In this document: positions 1 to 6,197 of the stretch, in pieces
Layout of the letters: each line of letters begins with the position of its first letter
How positions within the stretch are numbered: the first letter of the stretch is position 1
Assembly: GCA_017391185.1 (NCBI GenBank)
Contig: JAFOZN010000242.1
Location: 1 to 13,514 of the forward strand
Reading direction: 5' to 3'
Source: Alistipes sp.
GTDB lineage: Bacteria > Bacteroidota > Bacteroidia > Bacteroidales > Rikenellaceae
Length of the DNA stretch: 13,514 bases
Position numbers and translations under genes: made by a program
Notes under the pieces: generated by a model
What the model saw: only the letters and a program-made list of their open reading frames with translations
Told to the model about the DNA's origin: nothing
The model's database searches: none

Positions 1-1
1 T

Positions 2-586
2 ATTGTGTGGGATGGTGAGATTGTCTATGAGACTCAAGACGTTGCTTCGGGATATGCTCAGTTGGAGCGTAATAAAGAGAAGGTGCAGGAGTTTATCACT
101 TCGCGCGGAGTGAAGGTTGAAGAGATTGTCTTTAAATTTGTCAATGTATATAAGCAGACCGAGCCAGTCTATAACGCCAGCGGTAATTATGCAGGTCAGC
201 GTTTTACGGGTTATCGCCTAAGTCAAGGCTTTTCTATCGAGTCAGAGGATGTAGATAAAGTTGAGAATATCTCGCGCGAGATTTCATCCCTCATAGCGCA
301 GGGTGTATCCATCGAGGCATTTCAACCTTCATACTACTATACCAAGTTAGATGATGTGAAGCTCTCGCTCATCGAACGTGCATCGGCTGATGCTCTCGCT
401 CGTGCAGAGAAGATAGCTGAGAATGCAGGAGCCAAAATCGGTCGCGTAGCTTCGGCTAAGATGGGTGTATTCCAGATTACGGGAGCTAATTCCAACGAGG
501 AGTTCTCTGCGGGTGGCTCATTCAATACCTCAAGCCGTCAGAAGAAGGCACGCATAACCATGAAGGTTGAGTATAGAGTCAAGTAA
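2..586 (+). CDS. SIMPL (DUF541) domain protein, 5' end outside window
   Basis: This is the C-terminal ~194 residues of a SIMPL/DUF541 (YggE-like) protein. The reading frame is open to the left edge, so the true start and any signal peptide lie outside; the GTG at position 5 is probably internal. Visible family features are a middle part with alternating strands, the segment FQPSYYYTKLDDVKLSLIER, an alanine-rich helix (ASADALARAEKIAENAGAKI) and a C-terminal block MGVFQITGANSNEEFS that ends in strands (ITMKVEYRVK). Family members are usually about 230-250 residues and are periplasmic or envelope-associated. Their molecular role is poorly defined; E. coli YggE has been linked to oxidative stress. 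No terminator is visible before gltX, 77 bases downstream, so read-through into gltX is possible. The family call is firm and the function is not known. Confidence 0.85.
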   Translation: MVWDGEIVYETQDVASGYAQLERNKEKVQEFITSRGVKVEEIVFKFVNVYKQTEPVYNASGNYAGQRFTGYRLSQGFSIESEDVDKVENISREISSLIAQGVSIEAFQPSYYYTKLDDVKLSLIERASADALARAEKIAENAGAKIGRVASAKMGVFQITGANSNEEFSAGGSFNTSSRQKKARITMKVEYRVK

Positions 587-663
587 TAGCCTGAGACTCC
601 ACACTAAGCCGAGAGCTTATGTAGAAAGAAAATAAATAAGAAACTTAAAATATATAGAAAATT

Positions 664-2199
664 ATGTCACAAGAGGTTAGAGTACGTTTTGCACCATCGC
701 CCACAGGACCTTTGCACATGGGTGGTGTGCGTACTGCGCTTTATAACTATTTATTTGCACGCCGTCATGGCGGTAAGATGATCCTTCGTATCGAGGATAC
801 CGACTCTCAGCGTTTTGTCCCTGGGGCAGAGGAGTATATCATTGAGTCTCTCAAGTGGTGTGGTATCGAGATTGATGAGGGCGTAGGCGTAGGTGGCCCT
901 CACGCTCCATATCGCCAGAGCGAGCGCAAGGAGATCTATCTAAAATATGCCAAGCAACTCGTTGAGGCTGGTTGGGCATACTACGCTTTCGACACAGCTG
1001 AGGAGTTGGATGTTCTGCGTAAGGAGGCAGAGGCTGCAGGTCAGACTTTTGCTTATAACTATACCGTTCGCGAGAAGTTGCCTACTTCGCTGAGTTTGAG
1101 CAAAGAGGAGGTCGAGGCTCGTATCGCGCGTGGCGACATCTGGGTTGTGCGTTTCAAGATGCCAGAGAATGAGATTGTCGAGATGGATGATTTGATTCGT
1201 GGTCATGTGAAGGTCAATACCTCTACTTTGGATGATAAGGTACTTTATAAGAGTGCCGATCAGTTGCCAACCTATCACTTGGCAAATATCGTGGATGACC
1301 ACTTGATGGAGATTTCGCACGTTATCCGTGGTGAGGAGTGGTTGCCATCTCTGCCTTTGCACTACTTGTTGTACCGTGCTTTTGGTTGGCAGGATTCTCA
1401 GCCACAGTTCGCACACCTTCCACTTTTGTTGAAGCCTACGGGAGGTGGTAAACTTTCGAAGCGTGATGGCGATAAGATGGGTTTCCCTGTATTTCCACTC
1501 TTCTGGACCTCTCCTACAACAGGCGAGACTGCACATGGCTATCGTGAGGATGGTTACTTTGCCGAGGCCTTTGTCAATATGTTGGCATTGCTTGGCTGGA
1601 ATCCAGGTACCGAGCAGGAGATATTCTCTATGCAGGAGCTTATCGACTCATTCTCTTTGGATCGCGTCTCTAAGGCGGGCGCACGCTTCCAGCCAGATAA
1701 GGCTAAGTGGTTCAATGCTCAATATATGCATCATAAATCAGACGAGGAGTTGGCCTCTTTGTTCCAGCCTATCTTGAAGGCTCATGGTGTGGAGACATCG
1801 GATGAGTTGGCGGGTAAGGCTGCTGGTATTATGAAGGAGCGCGCTTCGTTCATTAACGATTTGTGGGATCTTACCTCATATTTCTTTGTTGCTCCTACCG
1901 AGTACGATGAGAAGCAGGTCAAGAAGTATTGGAAGGGTGAGAATCCAGCTCGTTTGGCTGAGCTTCGTGAGCTTTTGGCTGCTATAGATGACTTCTCGTT
2001 GGAGAATACCGAGGCTATTGTTACCGCTTGGATTCAGGAGAAAGGCTACGGCATGGGACAGATTATGAACTCTCTGCGCTTGGCATTGGTCGGCGCTGGT
2101 AAGGGTCCTGGTATGTTCGATGTTACAGCCTTCTTGGGACAGGAGGAGTGCCTCAAGCGTATTGATGATCTGTTGACTAACCTTAAACCTATTGAATAA
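664..2199 (+). CDS. gltX: Glutamate--tRNA ligase (GluRS)
   Basis: This cytoplasmic class I aminoacyl-tRNA synthetase joins glutamate to tRNA-Glu using ATP. The protein has 511 residues, close to the usual length. The N-terminal Rossmann catalytic domain opens with [15 protein letters not shown], the HIGH-type motif being H18-M-G-G21, followed by LRIEDTD. The KMSKS-type loop is K263-L-S-K-R267. Right after it comes an extra segment of about 15 residues (around [20 protein letters not shown]) before the conserved YREDGYF stretch; I recall this as typical of Bacteroidetes GluRS. The region that binds zinc in E. coli GluRS reads AYYAFDT here, without the cysteine. The C-terminal helical anticodon-binding domain ends at NLKPIE. 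The ATG at 664 is preceded by an A/T-rich leader with no Shine-Dalgarno sequence. Its stop codon overlaps the galM start. Confidence 0.97.
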   Translation: MSQEVRVRFAPSPTGPLHMGGVRTALYNYLFARRHGGKMILRIEDTDSQRFVPGAEEYIIESLKWCGIEIDEGVGVGGPHAPYRQSERKEIYLKYAKQLVEAGWAYYAFDTAEELDVLRKEAEAAGQTFAYNYTVREKLPTSLSLSKEEVEARIARGDIWVVRFKMPENEIVEMDDLIRGHVKVNTSTLDDKVLYKSADQLPTYHLANIVDDHLMEISHVIRGEEWLPSLPLHYLLYRAFGWQDSQPQFAHLPLLLKPTGGGKLSKRDGDKMGFPVFPLFWTSPTTGETAHGYREDGYFAEAFVNMLALLGWNPGTEQEIFSMQELIDSFSLDRVSKAGARFQPDKAKWFNAQYMHHKSDEELASLFQPILKAHGVETSDELAGKAAGIMKERASFINDLWDLTSYFFVAPTEYDEKQVKKYWKGENPARLAELRELLAAIDDFSLENTEAIVTAWIQEKGYGMGQIMNSLRLALVGAGKGPGMFDVTAFLGQEECLKRIDDLLTNLKPIE

Positions 2200-3254
2200 T
2201 GGAAATTTTACAGCACATTTGGGGTACTACCCCTGAGGGCGAGGCGATCGTTCTCTATACCATCCGCAACGAGAAGGGTTGCGAGGTGCAGCTTTGTAAT
2301 ATCGGAGCATCTATCGTGTCGGTCAAAGCACCAGACCGCGATGGTAAGGTAGATGATATCGTACTTGGTTATAAGGAGGCTATGAGCTACTTTGGCGATG
2401 GCGCAGCCAGCGGTAAGAGCGTAGGTCGTGTTGCCAACCGTATTGCCAAGGGTAAGATGACGGTTGATGGCGTGGAGTACACACTTGAGATCAACAATGG
2501 TCCTAACCACTTGCATGGTGGCTCTAAGGGTTTTGCTAATCAGTTGTGGGAGAGCCGTGTGGAGACCAACCGTGTGGTATTCTCTCGTACATCGCCAGAT
2601 GGTGAGCAGAACTACCCTGGCGAGTTGTATGTCGAGGCTGGTTACTACTTCTCTGACGATAACGAGTTGGAGATTACCTATGTTGCCAAGTCAGACAAGA
2701 ATACTGTTGTAAACCTCACAAACCACGTCTATTGGAATTTGGCAGGCGAGGGTAGCGGTCAGACTATCTTGGATCATGAGATGCACCTTAACTGCTCACG
2801 CGTTTTGGAGATGGATCCTACTCAGATCCCTACGGGCGAGTATCTCAATGTTAAGGGTACACCTCAGGACTTCACCACATGGCGTAAGTTTGGCGATGAT
2901 ATCCTCTCGGAGTTCAACCACATGAAGGATTTCAAGGGTTATGACCACTTCTTCGTGTTGGATGATTGGAAGCCAAATATCTTGGCTCCTATTGGTGAGC
3001 TTCGCCACGAGGCTTCGGGCCGTATGGTTGAGGTTCTCTCATCTCAGGCTGGTGCTATGGTCTATACAGGTAACTGGTTGGAGGGTGGTTGCCCTGTGAC
3101 TAAGTCTGGAGGCCGCTATCAAGACTATTCAGGCGTAGCTATCGAGTGCCAGAACTATCCTAATGCCGTAAACGAGCCACGTTTCCCATCCATTGAGCTC
3201 AAGGCAGGGGATATGTATTGCCAGAAGATTGTATTCCGCTTGGGTACATTCTAA
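2199..3254 (+). CDS. galM: Aldose 1-epimerase (galactose mutarotase)
   Basis: GalM interconverts the alpha and beta anomers of hexoses such as galactose and so feeds the Leloir pathway. The protein has 351 residues, the normal length, and no signal peptide, so it is cytoplasmic. Family motifs are present. NHLHGG holds His106, the counterpart of the substrate-binding His. TNHVYWNL holds His176, the probable catalytic acid. YDHFF holds Asp249, and GVAIECQNYP holds Glu316, the probable catalytic base. The N-terminal RVANRI segment also fits. The ATG uses the last base of the gltX stop codon (TAATG), so the two genes are almost certainly co-transcribed and translationally coupled. A hairpin plus U-run follows the stop codon. 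No other galactose gene is adjacent. Confidence 0.95.
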   Translation: MEILQHIWGTTPEGEAIVLYTIRNEKGCEVQLCNIGASIVSVKAPDRDGKVDDIVLGYKEAMSYFGDGAASGKSVGRVANRIAKGKMTVDGVEYTLEINNGPNHLHGGSKGFANQLWESRVETNRVVFSRTSPDGEQNYPGELYVEAGYYFSDDNELEITYVAKSDKNTVVNLTNHVYWNLAGEGSGQTILDHEMHLNCSRVLEMDPTQIPTGEYLNVKGTPQDFTTWRKFGDDILSEFNHMKDFKGYDHFFVLDDWKPNILAPIGELRHEASGRMVEVLSSQAGAMVYTGNWLEGGCPVTKSGGRYQDYSGVAIECQNYPNAVNEPRFPSIELKAGDMYCQKIVFRLGTF

Positions 3255-3278
3255 AACGTGTTAATTAAATAAGTTAAT

Positions 3279-3305
3279 AGGGCAGTTCTCGGATTGCCCT
3301 TTTTA
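3279..3305 (+). terminator. Rho-independent terminator after galM
   Basis: AGGGCA (3279-3284) pairs with TGCCCT (3295-3300), and the inner bases can add three weaker pairs closing on a CTCG loop. Five T follow at 3300-3304. It lies 24 bases after the galM stop and fits a terminator for the gltX-galM transcript. It ends only about 7 bases before the likely ATG of the next gene, which is unusual. Confidence 0.7.
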
Positions 3306-3311
3306 TACGAT

Positions 3312-3893
3312 ATGGAGACAAAAGATCTTGAATTTTTGAATTCGTTCAGCCGTAAACTTGCCAAGACTCTGATCGAGCAATGTACGGCCGATCAGGTGCT
3401 CGATGGTGAGTTATACACCGTAGAGGAGTTGGACGAGAAGTGGAATGGCTTAGCTCCCGAATATATGGCTGCTGCCGTGCCTCAGATTGCCGAATATCCA
3501 TTGGCAGCCATAGCATGGGCAGCCTATGTGGGCATGGGTGCTGCGGTGTTGTGGGATAAGTCGTGGGCCGAGTATAAGGACGTAGAGGATTGGTATTCGA
3601 TGTTGGCCAAGCCACGCGGTTTCGACTGCTTGGATGAGTATGTTGTGGAGTGCTTGGTGGGTTATCGCCTTGAGTCGGAGGAGCATCAGCGTTTGGAGGG
3701 TGTAATCCGCAAATGCGCCAATACGGCACATACTATGATTCGTAAAGAGGGTATCGAGCCTCAGAGCGTGATGGCATTCCATATTTTTGCTCGTGCGGTG
3801 AAGGTATTCTACGAACTTGGCATCTCTATCGAGCTTCGCCATCGAGGCTACAAATATGTCAAGGTGCAGGTCAATGCCGAGCAACCATCATAG
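3312..3893 (+). CDS. Conserved Bacteroidales protein of unknown function
   Basis: A 193-residue protein that I recognise only as a conserved hypothetical of Bacteroidales; no catalytic motif is apparent. It begins METKDLEFLNSF and appears mainly alpha-helical. It has an aromatic and alanine-rich middle (AAIAWAAYVGMGAAVLWDKSW, about residues 65-85) that is too short and polar around its edges to call a membrane span with confidence. The C-terminal block is EPQSVMAFHIFARAVKVFYELGISIELRHRGYKYVKV. No signal peptide is visible, so it is probably cytoplasmic. I chose the ATG at 3312 because the only upstream in-frame alternative, TTG at 3294, lies inside the terminator hairpin. No TAnnTTTG promoter box is visible upstream, so expression may depend on read-through from galM. 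The reading frame is clearly coding, but no function can be assigned. Confidence 0.85.
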   Translation: METKDLEFLNSFSRKLAKTLIEQCTADQVLDGELYTVEELDEKWNGLAPEYMAAAVPQIAEYPLAAIAWAAYVGMGAAVLWDKSWAEYKDVEDWYSMLAKPRGFDCLDEYVVECLVGYRLESEEHQRLEGVIRKCANTAHTMIRKEGIEPQSVMAFHIFARAVKVFYELGISIELRHRGYKYVKVQVNAEQPS

Positions 3894-3913
3894 TTGGTTG
3901 GGCGATATAATAT

Positions 3914-3947
3914 ATAAGTCCGCATTACCTTAGTAATGCGGACTTAT
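3914..3947. terminator. Bidirectional terminator between convergent genes
   Basis: A perfect 15-bp stem: positions 3914-3928 pair with 3933-3947 around a CTTA loop. It lies 20 bases after the stop of the 3312-3893 gene and 26 bases beyond the stop of the minus-strand DUF5606 gene. The flanks are A/T-rich on both sides (TGTTTCAA on plus, ATATTATAT on minus) without a long pure U-run. Position and symmetry support a shared terminator. Confidence 0.8.
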
Positions 3948-3973
3948 TGTTTCAAACCAGCCGAAGCTCACTC

Positions 3974-4387
3974 TTACTCCTGAGCCTGCTCCTCCTCTGG
4001 CAACTTAAACTCAGTAAAGCCTGCGCCTACCAAGATGTTGAACCAAGAGAATGCCTTCTTGATGTCCGAAACGTGTACACGCTCCTTGTCATACTCTGGC
4101 AATACAGCCTCAAACTCAGCCTTGAGCTTCTCGGCAGACTCCTTGTGAGAGATAGCCTCCTTACCCTCTGTGTGAGCATACATACGAGTGAAAACCTCTG
4201 CCAAAGCGATATCCTCACCCTCGGTGAACATCGAAATCTCAGTGAGTGCGCTCACTCTCGAAGTAGCCGAAGCATTAGTACGGCGACCATCAGCGAGTGA
4301 CTCTACGATAATACCGCGAGTCGAGTGTGCAACATACTTGTATAGACCGGGCATACCCGAAATAGCCAAAATATCCTTAAATTCCAT
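3974..4387 (-). CDS. DUF5606 family protein
   Basis: A 137-residue protein of the Bacteroidetes-restricted DUF5606 family, whose function is not known. The start at 4387 gives the family's usual beginning, MEFKDILAISGMPGLYKYVA; an 18-residue in-frame upstream extension would run through the promoter and is rejected. The N-terminal half (about 1-60) is a small strand-rich module with GIIVESLADGRR and a TEISMFTEGEDIALAEVF segment. The C-terminal half has a charged helix (KLKAEFEAVLPEYDKERVHVSDIKKAFSWFNILV) and ends in an acidic tail, EEEQAQE. No signal peptide or membrane span is present. It is transcribed alone from a good promoter at 4420-4448 and ends at a bidirectional hairpin. The family assignment is from recalled similarity. 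Confidence 0.85.
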   Translation of the reverse strand: MEFKDILAISGMPGLYKYVAHSTRGIIVESLADGRRTNASATSRVSALTEISMFTEGEDIALAEVFTRMYAHTEGKEAISHKESAEKLKAEFEAVLPEYDKERVHVSDIKKAFSWFNILVGAGFTEFKLPEEEQAQE

Positions 4388-4419
4388 AGTCTTAAAAATT
4401 ATATTCAAATTTGCGAAGG

Positions 4420-4448
4420 CAAATATACGAAAAAATCCCATACCCCAA
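4420..4448 (-). promoter_or_regulatory. Bacteroidetes-type promoter of the DUF5606 gene
   Basis: On the minus strand, TATATTTG (4420-4427) matches the TAnnTTTG -7 box exactly. A TTG at 4446-4448 lies 18 bases upstream, close to the expected -33 spacing. The start codon is about 33 bases downstream of the -7 box. This is the best complete promoter match in the window. Confidence 0.7.
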
Positions 4449-4515
4449 GCCCTTATCTGAAAAATATAACGGTATTATCTCGTTTAATCGTCTAAAGAAA
4501 ACACCACTCCACCCA

Positions 4516-4525
4516 GCCACGTGGC
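4516..4525. repeat. 10-bp palindrome in divergent intergenic region
   Basis: GCCACGTGGC is a perfect 10-bp palindrome between the DUF5606 and yjdM promoters. It is about 50 bases upstream of the yjdM -7 box and could be a protein-binding site. The same region also holds a separated inverted pair, CTTATCTG (4452-4459) and CAGATAAG (4545-4552). No regulator can be named. Confidence 0.4.
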
Positions 4526-4575
4526 GAGCCTGCGAGTTTCTGCCCAGATAAGCTATTAATCTCAAAAATATTATG

Positions 4576-4583
4576 TACCTTTG
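4576..4583 (+). promoter_or_regulatory. -7 box upstream of yjdM
   Basis: TACCTTTG matches TAnnTTTG, 31 bases before the yjdM ATG. No clear TTG is present at the expected -33 distance; the sequence there is A/T-rich. Confidence 0.6.
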
Positions 4584-4614
4584 CCCACGTTAAAATCATT
4601 TAAAACAAGATATT

Positions 4615-4947
4615 ATGAACGAGATTTCTAAGTGCCCAAAGTGTGGTGGTGAATATGTCTATTTTGATGGATCGCTATATGTGTGTCCTGACTGTGCTTA
4701 TGAGTTCGAGGAGGGCGCAACATCAGCTGAGGGCAGCGTAGATGTGGCTAAGGATAGCAATGGTGCTGAGCTTTTTGATGGTGATGCCGTAACGGTTATC
4801 AAGGATCTGAAGGTCAAGGGCTCATCAATGGTCATTAAGCGAGGAACAAAGGTTAAGAGTATCCGACTCACAGATAACCCCGAAGAGGTAGATTGCAAGA
4901 TTGATGGCAGTAGCATTGTGTTGAAAACCTGCTTCTTGAAGAAATAA
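4615..4947 (+). CDS. yjdM: YjdM/PhnA-family zinc-ribbon protein
   Basis: A 110-residue protein of the YjdM family (formerly PhnA), close to the E. coli protein in length and order. The N-terminal zinc ribbon has two CxxC pairs, C7-P-K-C10 and C24-P-D-C27. After an acidic linker comes the conserved C-terminal small-barrel domain, DGDAVTVIKDLKVKGSS followed by IKRGTKVKSIRL and DCKIDG. The old name implied phosphonate use, but the protein is widespread without phosphonate genes, none are seen here, and its role remains unclear. The ATG at 4615 is the only reasonable start. It stands alone, with its own promoter box and a downstream hairpin terminator. It has no signal peptide and should be cytoplasmic. 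Confidence 0.93.
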   Translation: MNEISKCPKCGGEYVYFDGSLYVCPDCAYEFEEGATSAEGSVDVAKDSNGAELFDGDAVTVIKDLKVKGSSMVIKRGTKVKSIRLTDNPEEVDCKIDGSSIVLKTCFLKK

Positions 4948-4964
4948 AATCTAAAACATATATG

Positions 4965-5009
4965 CGCAAAATAAGGAGTATCTTTCGGGATACTCCTTGA
5001 TTTTTTGCG
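4965..5009. terminator. Terminator after yjdM, probably bidirectional
   Basis: AAGGAGTATC (4973-4982) pairs with GATACTCCTT (4989-4998) around TTTCGG, followed by TTTTTT (5001-5006). The outer CGCAAAA (4965-4971) is complementary to TTTTGCG (5003-5009), so the A-run and U-run can also pair. It lies between the convergent yjdM and MscS genes and gives a U-run on both strands. Confidence 0.85.
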
Positions 5010-5069
5010 TAAATATATACTTTAGTGTTGTTGTAGATTCACCTCATGCCACAGCATTTGCTTACCCAC

Positions 5070-5088
5070 AATTTTGAATTTTGAATTC
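5070..5088. repeat. Short tandem repeat AATTTTG x2.7
   Basis: AATTTTGAATTTTGAATTC is two full AATTTTG units plus a partial third. It lies just beyond the stop codon of the minus-strand MscS gene, between that gene and its terminator. No function can be assigned. Confidence 0.5.
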
Positions 5089-5095
5089 ACTTTGC

Positions 5096-6013
5096 CTACT
5101 CCTTTGTCAAATGTACATCCAACTGAGGGAATGGGAAGTTTGCTCCAGCCTCAGGCAACTCCTTGTAAAATGCCTCTGTCACCGAGTCGTAGAGTCCCCA
5201 AAAATCTTCATTCTTAACCCATGCTCGTGCTTCGATCACTACTGCACTGTCTGCCAAAGCATCAATTCTCACAATTGGCATCGGATCGCTCAATGCTCTG
5301 CCATCGCGAGTAATAATCTTTAGCATAGCCTCGCGGATCACATCGTAATTATCACCATACGCCACCGACACCTTCCAACTGCAACGGCGAGTGGTCGAAG
5401 TAGAGTAGTTGTTGATAATCGAAGTCGAGATAGTGTTGTTGGGGATGTAGATTGTCTTTTTGTCCGAAGTGTGTATCGTAGTGGTAAATAGACGTATATC
5501 CGCCACCGTACCGCTTACGCCCTCAGCCTCGATAAAATCACCAATCTTGTATGGGCGCAATACAAGAATCATCACTCCGCCAGCAAAGTTTTGCAACGTG
5601 CCACTCAGAGCCATACCAATAGCCAAACCCATAGAAGCCAACATTCCGACAAAAATTGTTGTATCAAAACCGAGTGTCGAAATTGTTATCACAAGTATGA
5701 AAATATAGCCCAAAGTCTTGACCGCCGTCATGCAGAACGAGTGTAGAGAGCGCTCCACCTGGCGGCGAATCATGATGGTGTCTACTATATGCAATATCCT
5801 GCGCATGATCCAACGAGCGATGTAGAAAATAGCAATAGCTATCACCAACTTAATGCCTGTCCACACACACCACTCTGTGATCTGCTTCCAAATATCGCTC
5901 ATCTCCAGCGATGAGAGTTGCTCTACGGTCTGTGCAAAACGCGCTTTTTGGATACTGTCGGGGACAATCAGATTCTCTATTGTCTGATCGGCCTGTAAAA
6001 GAAAATTCAGCAT
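5096..6013 (-). CDS. MscS-family small-conductance mechanosensitive channel
   Basis: A 305-residue inner-membrane channel that opens under membrane tension and releases solutes during hypo-osmotic shock. The membrane part has about three spans: TM1 near residues 51-70, TM2 near 97-115, and the pore helix TM3 near 118-150. TM3 carries the family's glycine/alanine-rich pattern, ASMGLAIGMALSGTLQNFAGG. The beta domain starts at RPYKIGDFIE (about 153-162) and continues to about 205. The C-terminal alpha/beta domain ends with FPFPQLDVHL, as in many MscS homologues. The first ~45 residues are amphipathic and not a clear signal peptide. Length and architecture match the classic short MscS form. It is a single-gene unit, divergent from dusB, with a -7 box at 6077-6084 and a palindrome in its leader. 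Confidence 0.95.
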   Translation of the reverse strand: MLNFLLQADQTIENLIVPDSIQKARFAQTVEQLSSLEMSDIWKQITEWCVWTGIKLVIAIAIFYIARWIMRRILHIVDTIMIRRQVERSLHSFCMTAVKTLGYIFILVITISTLGFDTTIFVGMLASMGLAIGMALSGTLQNFAGGVMILVLRPYKIGDFIEAEGVSGTVADIRLFTTTIHTSDKKTIYIPNNTISTSIINNYSTSTTRRCSWKVSVAYGDNYDVIREAMLKIITRDGRALSDPMPIVRIDALADSAVVIEARAWVKNEDFWGLYDSVTEAFYKELPEAGANFPFPQLDVHLTKE

Positions 6014-6047
6014 ATCTTATCTATCTTTTATTTGTATATTTTCAACT

Positions 6048-6062
6048 ACCACCTTAGGTGGT
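6048..6062. repeat. 15-bp palindrome in the MscS leader (possible operator)
   Basis: ACCACCTTAGGTGGT is a perfect inverted repeat around a single central T. It lies about 15 bases downstream of the MscS -7 box, so it falls in the first bases of that transcript. It could be an operator or a small leader hairpin. Confidence 0.5.
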
Positions 6063-6076
6063 GGTATATCAACAGA

Positions 6077-6084
6077 CAAAAGTA
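6077..6084 (-). promoter_or_regulatory. -7 box upstream of the MscS gene
   Basis: On the minus strand, TACTTTTG matches TAnnTTTG, 63 bases before the start codon. No clear TTG is present at -33. It lies back to back with the dusB box at 6108-6115, so the two upstream regions overlap. Confidence 0.55.
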
Positions 6085-6107
6085 GCTATTTTTTCACGAA
6101 AATACAC

Positions 6108-6115
6108 TATCTTTG
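6108..6115 (+). promoter_or_regulatory. -7 box upstream of dusB
   Basis: TATCTTTG matches TAnnTTTG, 82 bases before the dusB ATG; this implies a leader of roughly 75 bases. The -33 region is T-rich but has no exact TTG. Confidence 0.6.
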
Positions 6116-6197
6116 CTCGCGACATTTTTGCAAAATATAGGTTGGTGGTTTAACTTGATTAGCCCTATGCCGTAAATAAAAGCAAGAGATAGCAACG

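Noticed and set aside
940..1536. A 198-codon minus-strand frame inside gltX.
   Set aside because: It is a shadow of the GluRS coding frame with no recognisable features.
3294..3311. A TTG start for the 3312-3893 gene.
   Set aside because: The codon lies inside the terminator hairpin, and the ATG six codons later gives a natural N-terminus.
3914..3947. The perfect 15-bp hairpin as an integron attC site or small RNA.
   Set aside because: There is no integrase or cassette context. Its place between two convergent stop codons is fully explained by a bidirectional terminator.
4388..4441. An 18-codon upstream start for the DUF5606 gene.
   Set aside because: It covers the -7 promoter box and leader, and the family begins at the internal methionine (MEFKDILAIS).
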